DNA of 64,000 nt from a virus. This document shows positions 9,821 to 18,499 of the stretch, in pieces. Each line of letters starts with the position of its first letter. Within the stretch, counting starts at the first letter, position 1. Below the pieces are notes generated by a model. That model was not told where the DNA came from. It searched no databases and saw only the letters and a list, made by a program, of their open reading frames with translations. The position numbers were made by a program, and so were the translations under genes. The DNA lies in the IMG/VR virus record IMGVR_UViG_3300026097_000805, positions 1-64,000 of that record; one strand, written 5' to 3'.

Positions 9821-10598
9821 TTATAAAAAATATGATAGACTAGTGTCTTATGGTTGTAGTTGGACAGCAGGAGATGAAATAAGAGATCATATAATATTAG
9901 ACTTACCGTATCAAAAGTGTAGAAAGCTAAAACTTGATTTAGGTTTTACAAATTTTGGAAATTTAAAGACAAAAGCAGGAGATAGATACAGCACTTTACT
10001 AGATAAAAATAAGCATATTAATAGTAACGCATCTTGGACTTCATATTTGGCTAAAAATTTAGATCTTAAGTTTAAAAATAGAGCTCAAGGCGGTAGCAGT
10101 ATGGATCAGATTTTATATAACATTGTGAAAGATACTGGAAATGGACTATTAAGTAGTAAAGATTTAATAATAGTAGGAATTACTACTCCAGCTAGATCAT
10201 TTATGTGGAAAGACGGAGAATCTCCTAGTAGCTATGTATTAGGAACAACAACGCAAATTCCTGCAAAAGTCAAGGACTGGTGTTTGACAAATATTTGGTC
10301 AGACAGCCAGCTTATTTACAATTGGCTAAAAACAATTAACACTATAGCTATGATGCAAGAAAATGTATACTTTCTTTTTATTCGTCCTATATGCAATCCT
10401 GTAGAATCTGAAAACTATAAAGTAAGTCACGAAAATAAATTCTTTTATGACCAAACAATGCAAAAATTAGGACACAAATTTTTAGACCTTAAATTACACT
10501 TAGAATTAGGAGACGAACATTGCGGTTTTGGACATCCTCAAGAAAAAGAACATATTAAGTTAGCAAATAAACTTACTAATTTAATTAAAGGAAATTAG
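9813..10598 (+). CDS. SGNH/GDSL-like hydrolase
   Basis: A 261-residue protein beginning with YGCSWTAGDE, whose serine (S16) fits the block I nucleophile of SGNH hydrolases. The segment AQGGSSMDQ fits block III loosely, and GFGHPQEKEH near the C-terminus supplies a histidine, although the usual DxxH aspartate is not obvious. Members remove or transfer acyl or acetyl groups, often on polysaccharides. It overlaps the upstream class-B radical-SAM gene by 8 bases. No signal peptide, so it acts in the cytoplasm. The call is moderately secure. Confidence 0.55.
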   Translation: MIDYKKYDRLVSYGCSWTAGDEIRDHIILDLPYQKCRKLKLDLGFTNFGNLKTKAGDRYSTLLDKNKHINSNASWTSYLAKNLDLKFKNRAQGGSSMDQILYNIVKDTGNGLLSSKDLIIVGITTPARSFMWKDGESPSSYVLGTTTQIPAKVKDWCLTNIWSDSQLIYNWLKTINTIAMMQENVYFLFIRPICNPVESENYKVSHENKFFYDQTMQKLGHKFLDLKLHLELGDEHCGFGHPQEKEHIKLANKLTNLIKGN

Positions 10599-10599
10599 G

Positions 10600-11775
10600 T
10601 TGATCCACTTTTTATATCCTACCGATGATTTTAGTTTTGACATTTATAATAAGACAGAAACTACGTTTTCTTCTTCGGATGCTGAAGATTGCTGGTCAAT
10701 GGAATGGTTATTGACCCAAATAGGAATTCCGTATAAAAATATAACACAAGAAACTTTAGAAACATGTTATGTAAAATTTAATTTAAACTTTCCTACAGAA
10801 TATACTGATTTAGATAATATTCCAGATACTACATGGAAAAAAATAAAAAACCAACACAATGTATATTTGTTATTGTATCAGGCAACAGAAGCTACTCCAT
10901 TTTATTTTTGGAATTATAGATGGAGTATATTAAAAGATTTCTTACAATGTAAGAATATACCGCCACAAAAAGTTAAGTTTATTTGCGGAGATGTAGATGC
11001 TACTGCTAATCATAAAATAAATGTAGATGATTATTGGTCATTTGTAGATGTTATAGGAATAGATATTTTCGAGTTAGTACATAACTATAGACATTATCTT
11101 GATAGTAACCCTACAGATATTAGAAAAACTTTAAAGGGTTATTTGAAACAAAAAACTAAAAAGAACTTTTTATGCTTTAACAGACGTCCGCGACCTAATA
11201 AGCAGTCTTTAATTTTTTATCTTAAAAAATATAATCATTTTGATAAAGGTTTAGTCAGTAATCTTTGGGAGGAAGAAGACAAACTAATATCTAAAGAAGA
11301 GTTTGAAATTTATAATTTTGATAACTCTGATTATAATGAGTTAACGCCTCTAGTGCCTGTTCGAAATGAAATACAAGAAGGAAACTTTGTTGCAAATCAG
11401 TCATCACCGGCTGATCTATATAAAAAATCAAATTTTAGTCTAGTTAGTGAAACATTTACAGGTTCTACTGTTAGATTCATAACGGAAAAAACTTATAAGC
11501 CTATAATGATGGGACATCCTTTTCTAATACATGGTACTACAGGAACTTTAAGTTATTTACAGAGCCTAGGTTACGAAACTTTTCAAAACATTTTTGATGA
11601 AACTTATGATTTAGAAAAAGATCCTAAAAAACAACTAGAAAAAATTATTAAAAATTTAGATTGTAATTTTAAGTTAAGTGCCCTTACTATAGAAAAGATC
11701 AAACACAATCAAAATAATTTTCTTAAATTAAATACTAGAAACCGTATAAAAAATCAGCTAGAAGAATTTTTATAA
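10600..11775 (+). CDS. Putative glycosyltransferase, TTG start
   Basis: A 391-residue protein with a TTG start at 10600 preceded by AAAGG. The C-terminal half has ADLYKKSNFSLVSE and TEKTYKPIMMGHPF (from about residue 294), a pattern I associate with phage and marine bacterial glycosyltransferase-like proteins of GT-B/fucosyltransferase type. CFNRRPRPNKQS in the middle may bind phosphate. It ends a run of overlapping genes and is followed by the largest gap in the island. Sugar-transfer activity is inferred, not proven. Confidence 0.45.
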   Translation: MIHFLYPTDDFSFDIYNKTETTFSSSDAEDCWSMEWLLTQIGIPYKNITQETLETCYVKFNLNFPTEYTDLDNIPDTTWKKIKNQHNVYLLLYQATEATPFYFWNYRWSILKDFLQCKNIPPQKVKFICGDVDATANHKINVDDYWSFVDVIGIDIFELVHNYRHYLDSNPTDIRKTLKGYLKQKTKKNFLCFNRRPRPNKQSLIFYLKKYNHFDKGLVSNLWEEEDKLISKEEFEIYNFDNSDYNELTPLVPVRNEIQEGNFVANQSSPADLYKKSNFSLVSETFTGSTVRFITEKTYKPIMMGHPFLIHGTTGTLSYLQSLGYETFQNIFDETYDLEKDPKKQLEKIIKNLDCNFKLSALTIEKIKHNQNNFLKLNTRNRIKNQLEEFL

Positions 11776-11937
11776 AACAAATTGTTAATTAGTCTGATAC
11801 TAAATGTATCTAATCTACAAAATTTTGTCTATACGGAGTATCAACTAACTCAATAGGAATAGTCAAAATGTTTGTGTCTATGTATGCGTACATTATAAAT
11901 ACCTTGTAGTTATTTATAGGAATTAAACATTTAAATT
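11776..11937. other. Largest intergenic gap of the island
   Basis: These 162 bases carry no ORF that I can support. They separate the first gene run (309-11775) from the second. The only clear signal is a TATAAATA box followed by its own reverse complement. The rest is AT-rich without a GC stem, so no rho-independent terminator is visible after the upstream gene. Confidence 0.6.
11892..11899 (+). promoter_or_regulatory. Late-type promoter TATAAATA
   Basis: An exact TATAAATA, the T4 late-promoter -10 element, sits 38 bases before the ATG at 11938 in the largest intergenic gap of the island. The expected start point would be near 11905. An exact reverse complement lies at 11909-11916, so the pair could also serve an antisense start or form an 8-bp hairpin. 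It probably drives the gene run beginning at 11938. Confidence 0.6.
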
Positions 11938-12405
11938 ATGAAATTAGATTATCAAAAACTTGGTATTGTTGTCATGGATGTAGGCCTACCTCAAAATTCT
12001 TATAGATATAACGAAGAAAAATCCACAAATGATGCGTTTGTGTCTTATTTAAATCAACGATTACACGATCTTAAAAAACAAGGTGCTAAAATTATAGAAA
12101 TCAACTATATTTCTCTAGATAGTACACATCCATTGATAGACACAGAGTTTGATCTAAGGACTCTTAATTTGAAGGAACTTGAGGAGTACATAAAAAGAAG
12201 CGGAATTAAACATTTGATTTATACAGGGTTCCATTATCCTATCTGTACAAATGGTGAAAGAGAATTAAGTAGTTATAATTTAGAATCAAACAAAAATCTA
12301 GAGCAAGTTTCTATTGCTGTTCAGTTAACAAGATCTATAAGTAGAGACTACACTGTTCCTTTAGTAGATACGTATAAGTACGGAGTATGGCAGGTGATGT
12401 TATGA
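11938..12405 (+). CDS. Hypothetical protein, possibly isochorismatase-like
   Basis: A 155-residue protein. It opens with a hydrophobic strand ending in an aspartate (GIVVMDVG, D14) and later has LIYTGFHYPICT with C103, which fits the Asp...Cys order of isochorismatase-like cysteine hydrolases. The lysine of that triad is not obvious and the protein is short, so the call is tentative. It is the first gene after a TATAAATA box and overlaps the sugar dehydrogenase downstream by ATGA. Confidence 0.4.
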   Translation: MKLDYQKLGIVVMDVGLPQNSYRYNEEKSTNDAFVSYLNQRLHDLKKQGAKIIEINYISLDSTHPLIDTEFDLRTLNLKELEEYIKRSGIKHLIYTGFHYPICTNGERELSSYNLESNKNLEQVSIAVQLTRSISRDYTVPLVDTYKYGVWQVML

Positions 12406-13628
12406 AGATATGTTTTATAGGATTAGGTAAATTAGGATTACCGTGTGCAGAAGTTATAGCAAGCAAAGGGCACGATGTAACTGGTTATGATATTAAAAAA
12501 TGTAAAACTACTAGGGTCTATCAGTTTCCTACTATAGAAGGAGCAGTTAAAAACAGAGATATTGTATTTGTTGCAGTACCAACTCCGCACGATCCTGATT
12601 ATGACGGTAGTTCGCCTACAGCACACTTAGAACCTAAAGACTTTGACTATACTATTGTAAAAGATGTATTAGTAGAAGCAAACAAGTATATGAACAAAGA
12701 TCAACTGCTAGTTCTTATATCAACAGTGCTTCCTGGTACTGTTCGCAGAGAATTTGTAGATCTAGTACCTAATGCTAGATTTGTTTACAATCCTTATCTT
12801 ATTGCTATGGGCAGTGTTGCTTGGGATATGGTTAATCCTGAAATGGTAATGATCGGAACAGAAGACGGCTCAGAAACAGGCGATGCTAAAAAACTTGTAG
12901 AATTTTATAAAACCATCATGGAAAACGATCCTCGCTATGTTATAGGAACATGGGATGAATGCGAATGCATTAAAGTATTTTACAACACCTTTATTAGTGC
13001 TAAAATAAGTCTTGTTAATATGATTCAAGACGTAGCAGTACAACAGGGTAATATTAATGTAGATGTCGTTACAGACGCTTTAGCGCAGTCTACGATGCGT
13101 ATTATGAGCTCACAGTATATGAAGGCTGGAATGGGCGACGGAGGAGCCTGTCATCCAAGAGACAACATTGCACTTAGATACATGGCACAAGAACTAAATC
13201 TAGGTTATGATCTGTTTGACAGCATAATGAACGCAAGAGAAATCCAAGCAGAAAATCTTGCTATGTTTTTAGTAGACATCGCTAACGAAAAAAATCTTCC
13301 TATTTATATACACGGTAAAGCATATAAGCCGGACGTTCCTTATACGGACGGTAGTTACAGTTTACTAGTAGGGCATTATTGCGAACATCACGGATTTGCA
13401 CCAGAATATATTGATCCTCTTACAGGAGATACTTTATATCCAACCGAACCGTGTGTAATGTTAATGGCACATAGTTCTAGCACTACTTATGAATACACAG
13501 GTAAAGAAACCAAAGACGAGTTATATTATTCTATACCTGCCGGAAGTGTAATAGTTGACCCGTGGCGAAAAATAACTAGCTCAGTTAGCACTGTAATTCA
13601 TTACGGCAATACTAGACAAATAAAATAA
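12402..13628 (+). CDS. UDP-glucose/GDP-mannose dehydrogenase-like protein
   Basis: A 408-residue protein of the nucleotide-sugar dehydrogenase family, which oxidises the C6 alcohol of a UDP- or GDP-sugar to the acid with two NAD+. The N-terminal Rossmann motif is GLGKLG (residues 7-12). GMGDGGACHPRD matches the catalytic loop, with the nucleophile at C250, and VPTP and GKAYKPD fit the family. I placed the start at 12402, where ATGA overlaps the previous stop and AGGTG lies upstream. It points to uronic-acid sugar-nucleotide production for the island's transferases. Confidence 0.8.
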   Translation: MKICFIGLGKLGLPCAEVIASKGHDVTGYDIKKCKTTRVYQFPTIEGAVKNRDIVFVAVPTPHDPDYDGSSPTAHLEPKDFDYTIVKDVLVEANKYMNKDQLLVLISTVLPGTVRREFVDLVPNARFVYNPYLIAMGSVAWDMVNPEMVMIGTEDGSETGDAKKLVEFYKTIMENDPRYVIGTWDECECIKVFYNTFISAKISLVNMIQDVAVQQGNINVDVVTDALAQSTMRIMSSQYMKAGMGDGGACHPRDNIALRYMAQELNLGYDLFDSIMNAREIQAENLAMFLVDIANEKNLPIYIHGKAYKPDVPYTDGSYSLLVGHYCEHHGFAPEYIDPLTGDTLYPTEPCVMLMAHSSSTTYEYTGKETKDELYYSIPAGSVIVDPWRKITSSVSTVIHYGNTRQIK

Positions 13629-13647
13629 AAGGTGCTATTATATAAAA

Positions 13648-15273
13648 ATGTATGATATTGTTTTTATTGGTCCTAAGAACGACGAATGGATAAAACTTAA
13701 AAGTCGATTTATCACAGCAAAACATGCTGAATCGTTTGAACAGGCACGATCCATTGTTTTTACAAAAATGTTTTGGGTTATATGGCCCGACGTTGATGTT
13801 TGTGATAACTTTAAGTTTGATTATCGTGCAGATGAATGGAGTCAAGATTACATTCACACATTTTTAAACGGCGACACTCATGATGGCATAATACTTGTAC
13901 CTAAACGTGCTGAAATAGCAGAACGTGAATTACGTCATAGATTCTTTATAAACAAAAAAGAAGTAGACATAGTAGCAAGTACACCTAAGCCGTTTGACTT
14001 GTACTACGTAGACACCTGGGAAGACTACGAATATGCACTTGAGAACAGCTCAACAGAAATGTTTTGGGCAGTTTCGCATAATCTAAAATACAGCATGTCA
14101 TACATAAACAATTTTTATTTTAGTCACCACAATAGCTACGACAGAAAGGAAAATCATGCATTTGTACATGAAGTTAATGGAAAGAAATTATATAATGGAG
14201 TATTCCTGTGTTCGAGAAACAAGCCGCTAAACAAAAAAGAGATAGAATATAGATTTCTTGTAAATGCAAAACAGTGGAACGACGTAGTTAGCGGCCCAAG
14301 ACAGTATGACATATTTACAATAGATACATATGAAGATTATGAGTATGCATTAAAAAATAGTTCGACAGAAATGTTCTGGTTAGTACCTTCTCATGTACAA
14401 ACAAAAGATAATTTTAAGTTTGACTTGTATTTCAGCCACGATAACAAATACGATAGAAATATTAATCACGTATTCCTAAATGGCAAATATCATGACGGAA
14501 TTATCTTGTGCAGTAAAACAGCAGAAATATCTAAAAAAGAGTTTGATTACAAATTTTTAACTAATAAGAAAGAAGTAGATACAATTGCTAGTACGCCTAA
14601 ACCTTACGACATTGTATTCATTAGCTATAACGAGCCAAACGCAGATGCTAACTATGCTGCTTTACAACAGCATTTTCCAAGAGCAAAGCGTATACACGGA
14701 GTAAAAGGAATACACCAAGCACATATCGCCGCTGCCGAGCTCTGTGATACCGATATGTTTTGGATTGTAGATGGAGATGCGCAAATAGCAGATGGTTTTA
14801 ATTTTGATTTTCAATCTCCAACGTGGCAGAGAGATAATGTGTATGTGTGGAGAAGTATAAATCCAATCAACGACTTGGTGTATGGCTATGGTGGAATAAA
14901 ACTGTTTCCAAGAAAAGAAACTCTCAACATGGATACTTCAAAACCTGATATGACCACAAGTATCAGTTCAAAGTTTAATGCCATGCCACAAATATCAAAT
15001 ATAACAGCATTCAACACTGATCCATTTAACACTTGGAAAAGCGCATTTAGGGAATGTGCTAAATTAAGTAGTAAAGTAATTGACAGACAAAAGGAAGATG
15101 AAACAAATGCAAGACTCGAAACTTGGACAACCGTGGGACACGATAGAAACTTTGGTGAGTATGCGATACGAGGTGCTAGGGCTGGTATGGAGTTTGGCCT
15201 TTCTCAGCGGGATAATCTGGGGCTAATTAACGACTTTGATTGGCTAGAGGAGAAGTTTAATGAACAATATTGA
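13648..15273 (+). CDS. Repeat protein with C-terminal glycosyltransferase-like domain
   Basis: A 541-residue modular protein. Modules of about 100 residues start near residues 2, 116, 220 and 319. The first three repeat the pattern DxxEDYEYAL, SSTEMFW, FSHxNxYDR, HDGI, KKE and STPKP, with the first copy the most degenerate. The last module is a transferase-like domain with ISYNEPNADANY, RIHGVKG and IVDGDAQI (DGD near 375), homologous to the 2539-3459 gene. The repeats may bind glycan or place the catalytic domain. It overlaps the following methyltransferase-like gene by 14 bases. Confidence 0.65.
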   Translation: MYDIVFIGPKNDEWIKLKSRFITAKHAESFEQARSIVFTKMFWVIWPDVDVCDNFKFDYRADEWSQDYIHTFLNGDTHDGIILVPKRAEIAERELRHRFFINKKEVDIVASTPKPFDLYYVDTWEDYEYALENSSTEMFWAVSHNLKYSMSYINNFYFSHHNSYDRKENHAFVHEVNGKKLYNGVFLCSRNKPLNKKEIEYRFLVNAKQWNDVVSGPRQYDIFTIDTYEDYEYALKNSSTEMFWLVPSHVQTKDNFKFDLYFSHDNKYDRNINHVFLNGKYHDGIILCSKTAEISKKEFDYKFLTNKKEVDTIASTPKPYDIVFISYNEPNADANYAALQQHFPRAKRIHGVKGIHQAHIAAAELCDTDMFWIVDGDAQIADGFNFDFQSPTWQRDNVYVWRSINPINDLVYGYGGIKLFPRKETLNMDTSKPDMTTSISSKFNAMPQISNITAFNTDPFNTWKSAFRECAKLSSKVIDRQKEDETNARLETWTTVGHDRNFGEYAIRGARAGMEFGLSQRDNLGLINDFDWLEEKFNEQY

Positions 15274-15961
15274 ATGGCAAGACGATAAAGATATCTACGG
15301 CCGGCTGCTTATTTTAACTGGCAATCCGTTATTCAATAATTTACGCAATGCTGTAGATAACCATAATGCTGATTTATCCGATGCACTATCGTGGGGACAG
15401 CTCAAAAGCAAACGATGGATAATCGACGAATTGGAAAAATTAGATATTTCTTTGGGTACTGTTTATATATGTGCAGGGTGGTACGGTACACTTGCTGCTA
15501 TGCTGTTTAATAGTAAGTGCAATATAGAAAAAATAAGAAGTTTTGACATAGACAATAATTGTTTAGAAATAGCCGATTGTATTAATCGTCTACAAGTAAA
15601 AGACGGATGGAAATTTAAAGCAATTACACAGAATATACACGACATTGATTATAAAAAACATATTTGGCAAACATGGAGCAAAGCCAACAATAGATTGAGC
15701 TATCCTATTGAAGACATACCTGATACGATTATTAACACCAGCTGTGAACACATAGAAAATTTCGCAGAATGGTATGATAAAATTCCAGATGGCAAGTTAG
15801 TAATTCTACAAAGCAATAACTACTATGACATAGAGGATCATGTAAATTGTGTGGCAGGACCTCTAGAGTTTGCAGAACAGTCGCCCATGGCCCGGGTCCT
15901 ATATCAAGGTGCCCTAGAATTACCCAAATATACGAGGTTTATGAGAATTGGAAGAAAATAA
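15260..15961 (+). CDS. SAM-dependent methyltransferase-like protein
   Basis: A 233-residue protein with a class I methyltransferase layout. YICAGWYGTLA (residues 69-79) stands at motif I and FDID (95-98) at the acidic end of strand 2, with INTSCEHI further on. The glycine motif is atypical, so enzymatic function is inferred. GAGGAGAAG precedes the ATG. Its last bases overlap a TTG start of the next gene. The final 41 bases of this region recur at 17273-17313 as part of a rearrangement scar. Confidence 0.5.
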   Translation: MNNIEWQDDKDIYGRLLILTGNPLFNNLRNAVDNHNADLSDALSWGQLKSKRWIIDELEKLDISLGTVYICAGWYGTLAAMLFNSKCNIEKIRSFDIDNNCLEIADCINRLQVKDGWKFKAITQNIHDIDYKKHIWQTWSKANNRLSYPIEDIPDTIINTSCEHIENFAEWYDKIPDGKLVILQSNNYYDIEDHVNCVAGPLEFAEQSPMARVLYQGALELPKYTRFMRIGRK

Positions 15962-15964
15962 AAA
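15924..15964 (+). repeat. Direct repeat copy 1 (methyltransferase tail and TTG start)
   Basis: This 41-base stretch matches 17273-17313 with a single mismatch. It covers the last codons of the methyltransferase-like gene, the GAGG ribosome site and the TTG start of the next radical-SAM gene. The repeat marks a tandem duplication of this gene junction. Confidence 0.9.
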
Positions 15965-17177
15965 AGCTCCTATTTGTTTATTTCCGTTTTACGCATTATA
16001 TTATAGGGGAGACGATCAAAAAATAGGAAGTTGTTGTTTGCAAACCCCTTTGCCAAGCAAGATGAAAGGAGATGATATTTACACTTGGTTTACAAGTGAT
16101 GACGCAATCAAGATAAGACAACAATTTATGGACGGTGAATGGCCAGATAGTTGTAAAATTTGTATGAACGCGGAAAATTCTAACGTCAAAAGCTACAGAC
16201 AACGCTGGGAACATAATTTGTTTAAAGCAGGAGCATGCTATGATGATTTGGATGTAGAAAAAGGCAATAGTACAGGTCATGCTTTTTTTACAGATCTTAG
16301 ACCTGACAACTTTTGTAATTTAAGCTGTTCTATGTGTAATCCAGGGGCAAGTAGTAAAATTGAACAAATGGTAAAAGATCTAGATATAAGCGTGTGGGGT
16401 GACCCAGAACGCAAGCAAGAATTTACAGCTATCAATACACTCAAAACAGCTATTACTAAGCACACTAAAAGATTAAAACTTAATGGCGGCGAACCTACTA
16501 TAAATAACAAAATTAAAAGTCTATATCAGTACTCTATTGACAACGACTTTGCAAAAAATATTGAATTGCAGTTTACAACTAATTTTACTAATTATAATAA
16601 AACTTTTCAGATGCTTGATAATTTTAAAAGTGTAATTGTGACAGCTAGTTTAGATGGAACCAGAGACACATACAATTATATTCGAACCCCTGCTAAATGG
16701 AACACTACTAAAAAAAATATAATTAAATTCAAAGAACAAATGGATGCTAGACGTGATATATTTAATTTTGGTGTAAACACTGTATGGTATGTCGCCACAG
16801 CTTTTACGGTAGATGATTGGCTTCCTGAATTGTTGGATTTTTTCAATAAACATTTTCCTCATAAAGCAGGATCGAAAAATCAGTATATTCATGTAAACCA
16901 AGCACAGAATCCTATATGGCAAAATCTTTCTATTATTCCTCCCGAATACAGAGACGATATTTATGAAAACATAGAACGATATCGATCGCAAGATAGATAC
17001 GCACATCAACGAGAAAGATGTATGGATCAATTAATTTTTGGACTAGATAATTTCCAGTTCAATCCAGAAAATTTGCGCACTTGGCAAGAATTAAATCCTA
17101 AAATGGACGCTTATAAAAAAGTTGATATTACTACACTTCACCCTAGATTTAAAGACCTAATGAATTATAATGTATAA
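15948..17177 (+). CDS. Radical-SAM protein, class A, duplicated copy 1
   Basis: A 409-residue radical-SAM enzyme starting at a TTG inside the last codons of the upstream gene. The N-terminal segment has C10, CC at 29-30 and C69-x2-C72; the core motif CNLSCSMC is at 123-130 and NGGEP follows. The ending HPRFKDLMNYNV is nearly identical to that of the gene at 17297-18499, and both open with MEENK, so the two are tandem duplicates. It overlaps the scar ORF at 17170 by 8 bases, as its sister overlaps a complete class-B gene. Confidence 0.85.
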   Translation: MEENKKAPICLFPFYALYYRGDDQKIGSCCLQTPLPSKMKGDDIYTWFTSDDAIKIRQQFMDGEWPDSCKICMNAENSNVKSYRQRWEHNLFKAGACYDDLDVEKGNSTGHAFFTDLRPDNFCNLSCSMCNPGASSKIEQMVKDLDISVWGDPERKQEFTAINTLKTAITKHTKRLKLNGGEPTINNKIKSLYQYSIDNDFAKNIELQFTTNFTNYNKTFQMLDNFKSVIVTASLDGTRDTYNYIRTPAKWNTTKKNIIKFKEQMDARRDIFNFGVNTVWYVATAFTVDDWLPELLDFFNKHFPHKAGSKNQYIHVNQAQNPIWQNLSIIPPEYRDDIYENIERYRSQDRYAHQRERCMDQLIFGLDNFQFNPENLRTWQELNPKMDAYKKVDITTLHPRFKDLMNYNV

Positions 17178-17310
17178 ACTAGAAGAAGTTTTCGGCAAGA
17201 TGGGTGCTGTTATTTTCAGCGTTGACGGCCTACGGGACACTAATCATATATATCAAAGAGAGTTAAAATTATCCAAATACACGAGGTTTATGAGAATTGG
17301 AAGAAAATAA
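17170..17310 (+). pseudogene. Recombination-scar ORF: class-B fragments fused to methyltransferase tail
   Basis: A 46-codon open frame made of three pieces. The first five codons match the start of the class-B gene at 18492. Codons from about 6 to 28 match codons in the middle of that gene (71 bases, two mismatches, against 18827-18897). The end, YTRFMRIGRK, matches the C-terminus of the methyltransferase-like gene at 15961. It therefore looks like the remnant of a tandem duplication followed by internal deletion. It still ends over the TTG start of the next gene and may work as a coupling leader. Confidence 0.85.
17184..17254 (+). repeat. Repeat of mid class-B radical-SAM gene, scar copy
   Basis: These 71 bases equal 18827-18897 apart from two C/T differences. 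In the intact gene the segment encodes VFGKMGAVIFSVDGLRDTNH. The near identity at synonymous sites indicates a recent copy. Confidence 0.92.
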
Positions 17311-17313
17311 AAA
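17273..17313 (+). repeat. Direct repeat copy 2 (methyltransferase tail and TTG start)
   Basis: Second copy of the 41-base junction at 15924-15964, one mismatch. It rebuilds the GAGG site and the TTG start for the duplicated radical-SAM gene at 17297. Confidence 0.9.
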
Positions 17314-18499
17314 CAAATCGATAGTATGTCTGTTACCTTTCTATGCCATTTATTTTAGTGGTCGTCATGGAAAAATGGGCTCGTGTTGTCTACAAAAACC
17401 TCTTACATCTAGTTTAAAAAAAGACAGTATTGCTAGTTTTTGGAAAAGTGAAGAACAACAAAAGATACGAAAAATGTTTATAAAAGGAGAATGGCCTGAC
17501 AGTTGTTCTATATGTAAAAAACAAGAACAAAGCGGCGTACTTAGTTATAGACAACAGTGGAACGATAATTTTATGACTCGTATTGGAGCTACTGAAGAGG
17601 ATATCGATATAGAATACGGTAACCCGTATAAAGAACCTATATATTTAGATTATAGACCTGATAATATGTGTAATTTATCTTGTACTATGTGTAATCCTGA
17701 TAATGCTAATAAAATAGAAAAAATGGCCAAAGATTTAGATTTAAATCTATGGGATCTATCTGGCGAAGATGCTGATTATAATGCTGAAGAATTTATTAAA
17801 ACTATTTCAAAGAATACTCGACGCATAAAACTAAATGGTGGCGAACCTACAATAAGTAAAAAAATACATAAAATTTTTGATTATTTAATACATAAAGGTT
17901 ATTCAAAAAATATCGAATTACAATTTACTACAAATTTTACAAACTATAACAAAACATTCGAGTTATTAAAGGAATTTAAGACTGTAAGAGTATCTGCTAG
18001 TTTAGACGGTACAAGTGATACTTATGAATATATCAGAAGTCCTGCTAAATGGAAAAAAATTACAGAAAATATTTTAAAATTTGTACAAGACAGAAAACAT
18101 TTTGATAATCGATTTGCTGTTAATTCAGTATGGTTTAGTGCCACTGCGTTTACTATAAAAGACTGGGTACCAGAACTGCTAGATTTTATTGATGAGAATT
18201 TTGAAGAAAAAATCCTCATTCATATGAACCAGTGCCAAAAACCTGCTTGGCAGAATCTTAGTATTATTCCTAATGAATTTAGAAGTGAGATATATAAAGA
18301 TATTGAAGATCTAAAACTTAAATATCCTAAATATTTAAAAATGTTTCAAGCTATGAAATTTGGATTGGATAACTATGCGTTCAATAAGGATAATTTAAAA
18401 ATATGGCAGGACATAACTCCTAAAACAGATGCTTATAGAAAAACAGATATTACAAAGCTCCATCCGAGATTTAAAGACCTAATGGATTATAATGTATAA
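17297..18499 (+). CDS. Radical-SAM protein, class A, duplicated copy 2
   Basis: A 400-residue tandem paralogue of the gene at 15948-17177. N-terminal cysteines are C11, CC at 30-31 and C70-x2-C73; the core motif CNLSCTMC is at 125-132, followed by NGGEP. It has the same TTG start and the same overlapping GAGG context as its sister. The two proteins have diverged clearly, while the flanking repeats have not, so the flanks may have been homogenised by recombination. The end overlaps the class-B gene at 18492. Confidence 0.85.
   Translation: MEENKNKSIVCLLPFYAIYFSGRHGKMGSCCLQKPLTSSLKKDSIASFWKSEEQQKIRKMFIKGEWPDSCSICKKQEQSGVLSYRQQWNDNFMTRIGATEEDIDIEYGNPYKEPIYLDYRPDNMCNLSCTMCNPDNANKIEKMAKDLDLNLWDLSGEDADYNAEEFIKTISKNTRRIKLNGGEPTISKKIHKIFDYLIHKGYSKNIELQFTTNFTNYNKTFELLKEFKTVRVSASLDGTSDTYEYIRSPAKWKKITENILKFVQDRKHFDNRFAVNSVWFSATAFTIKDWVPELLDFIDENFEEKILIHMNQCQKPAWQNLSIIPNEFRSEIYKDIEDLKLKYPKYLKMFQAMKFGLDNYAFNKDNLKIWQDITPKTDAYRKTDITKLHPRFKDLMDYNV

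Noticed and set aside
11892-11916. Inverted repeat TATAAATA...TATTTATA as a terminator
   Set aside because: The stem has only A/T pairs and no T run follows. A promoter box fits better.
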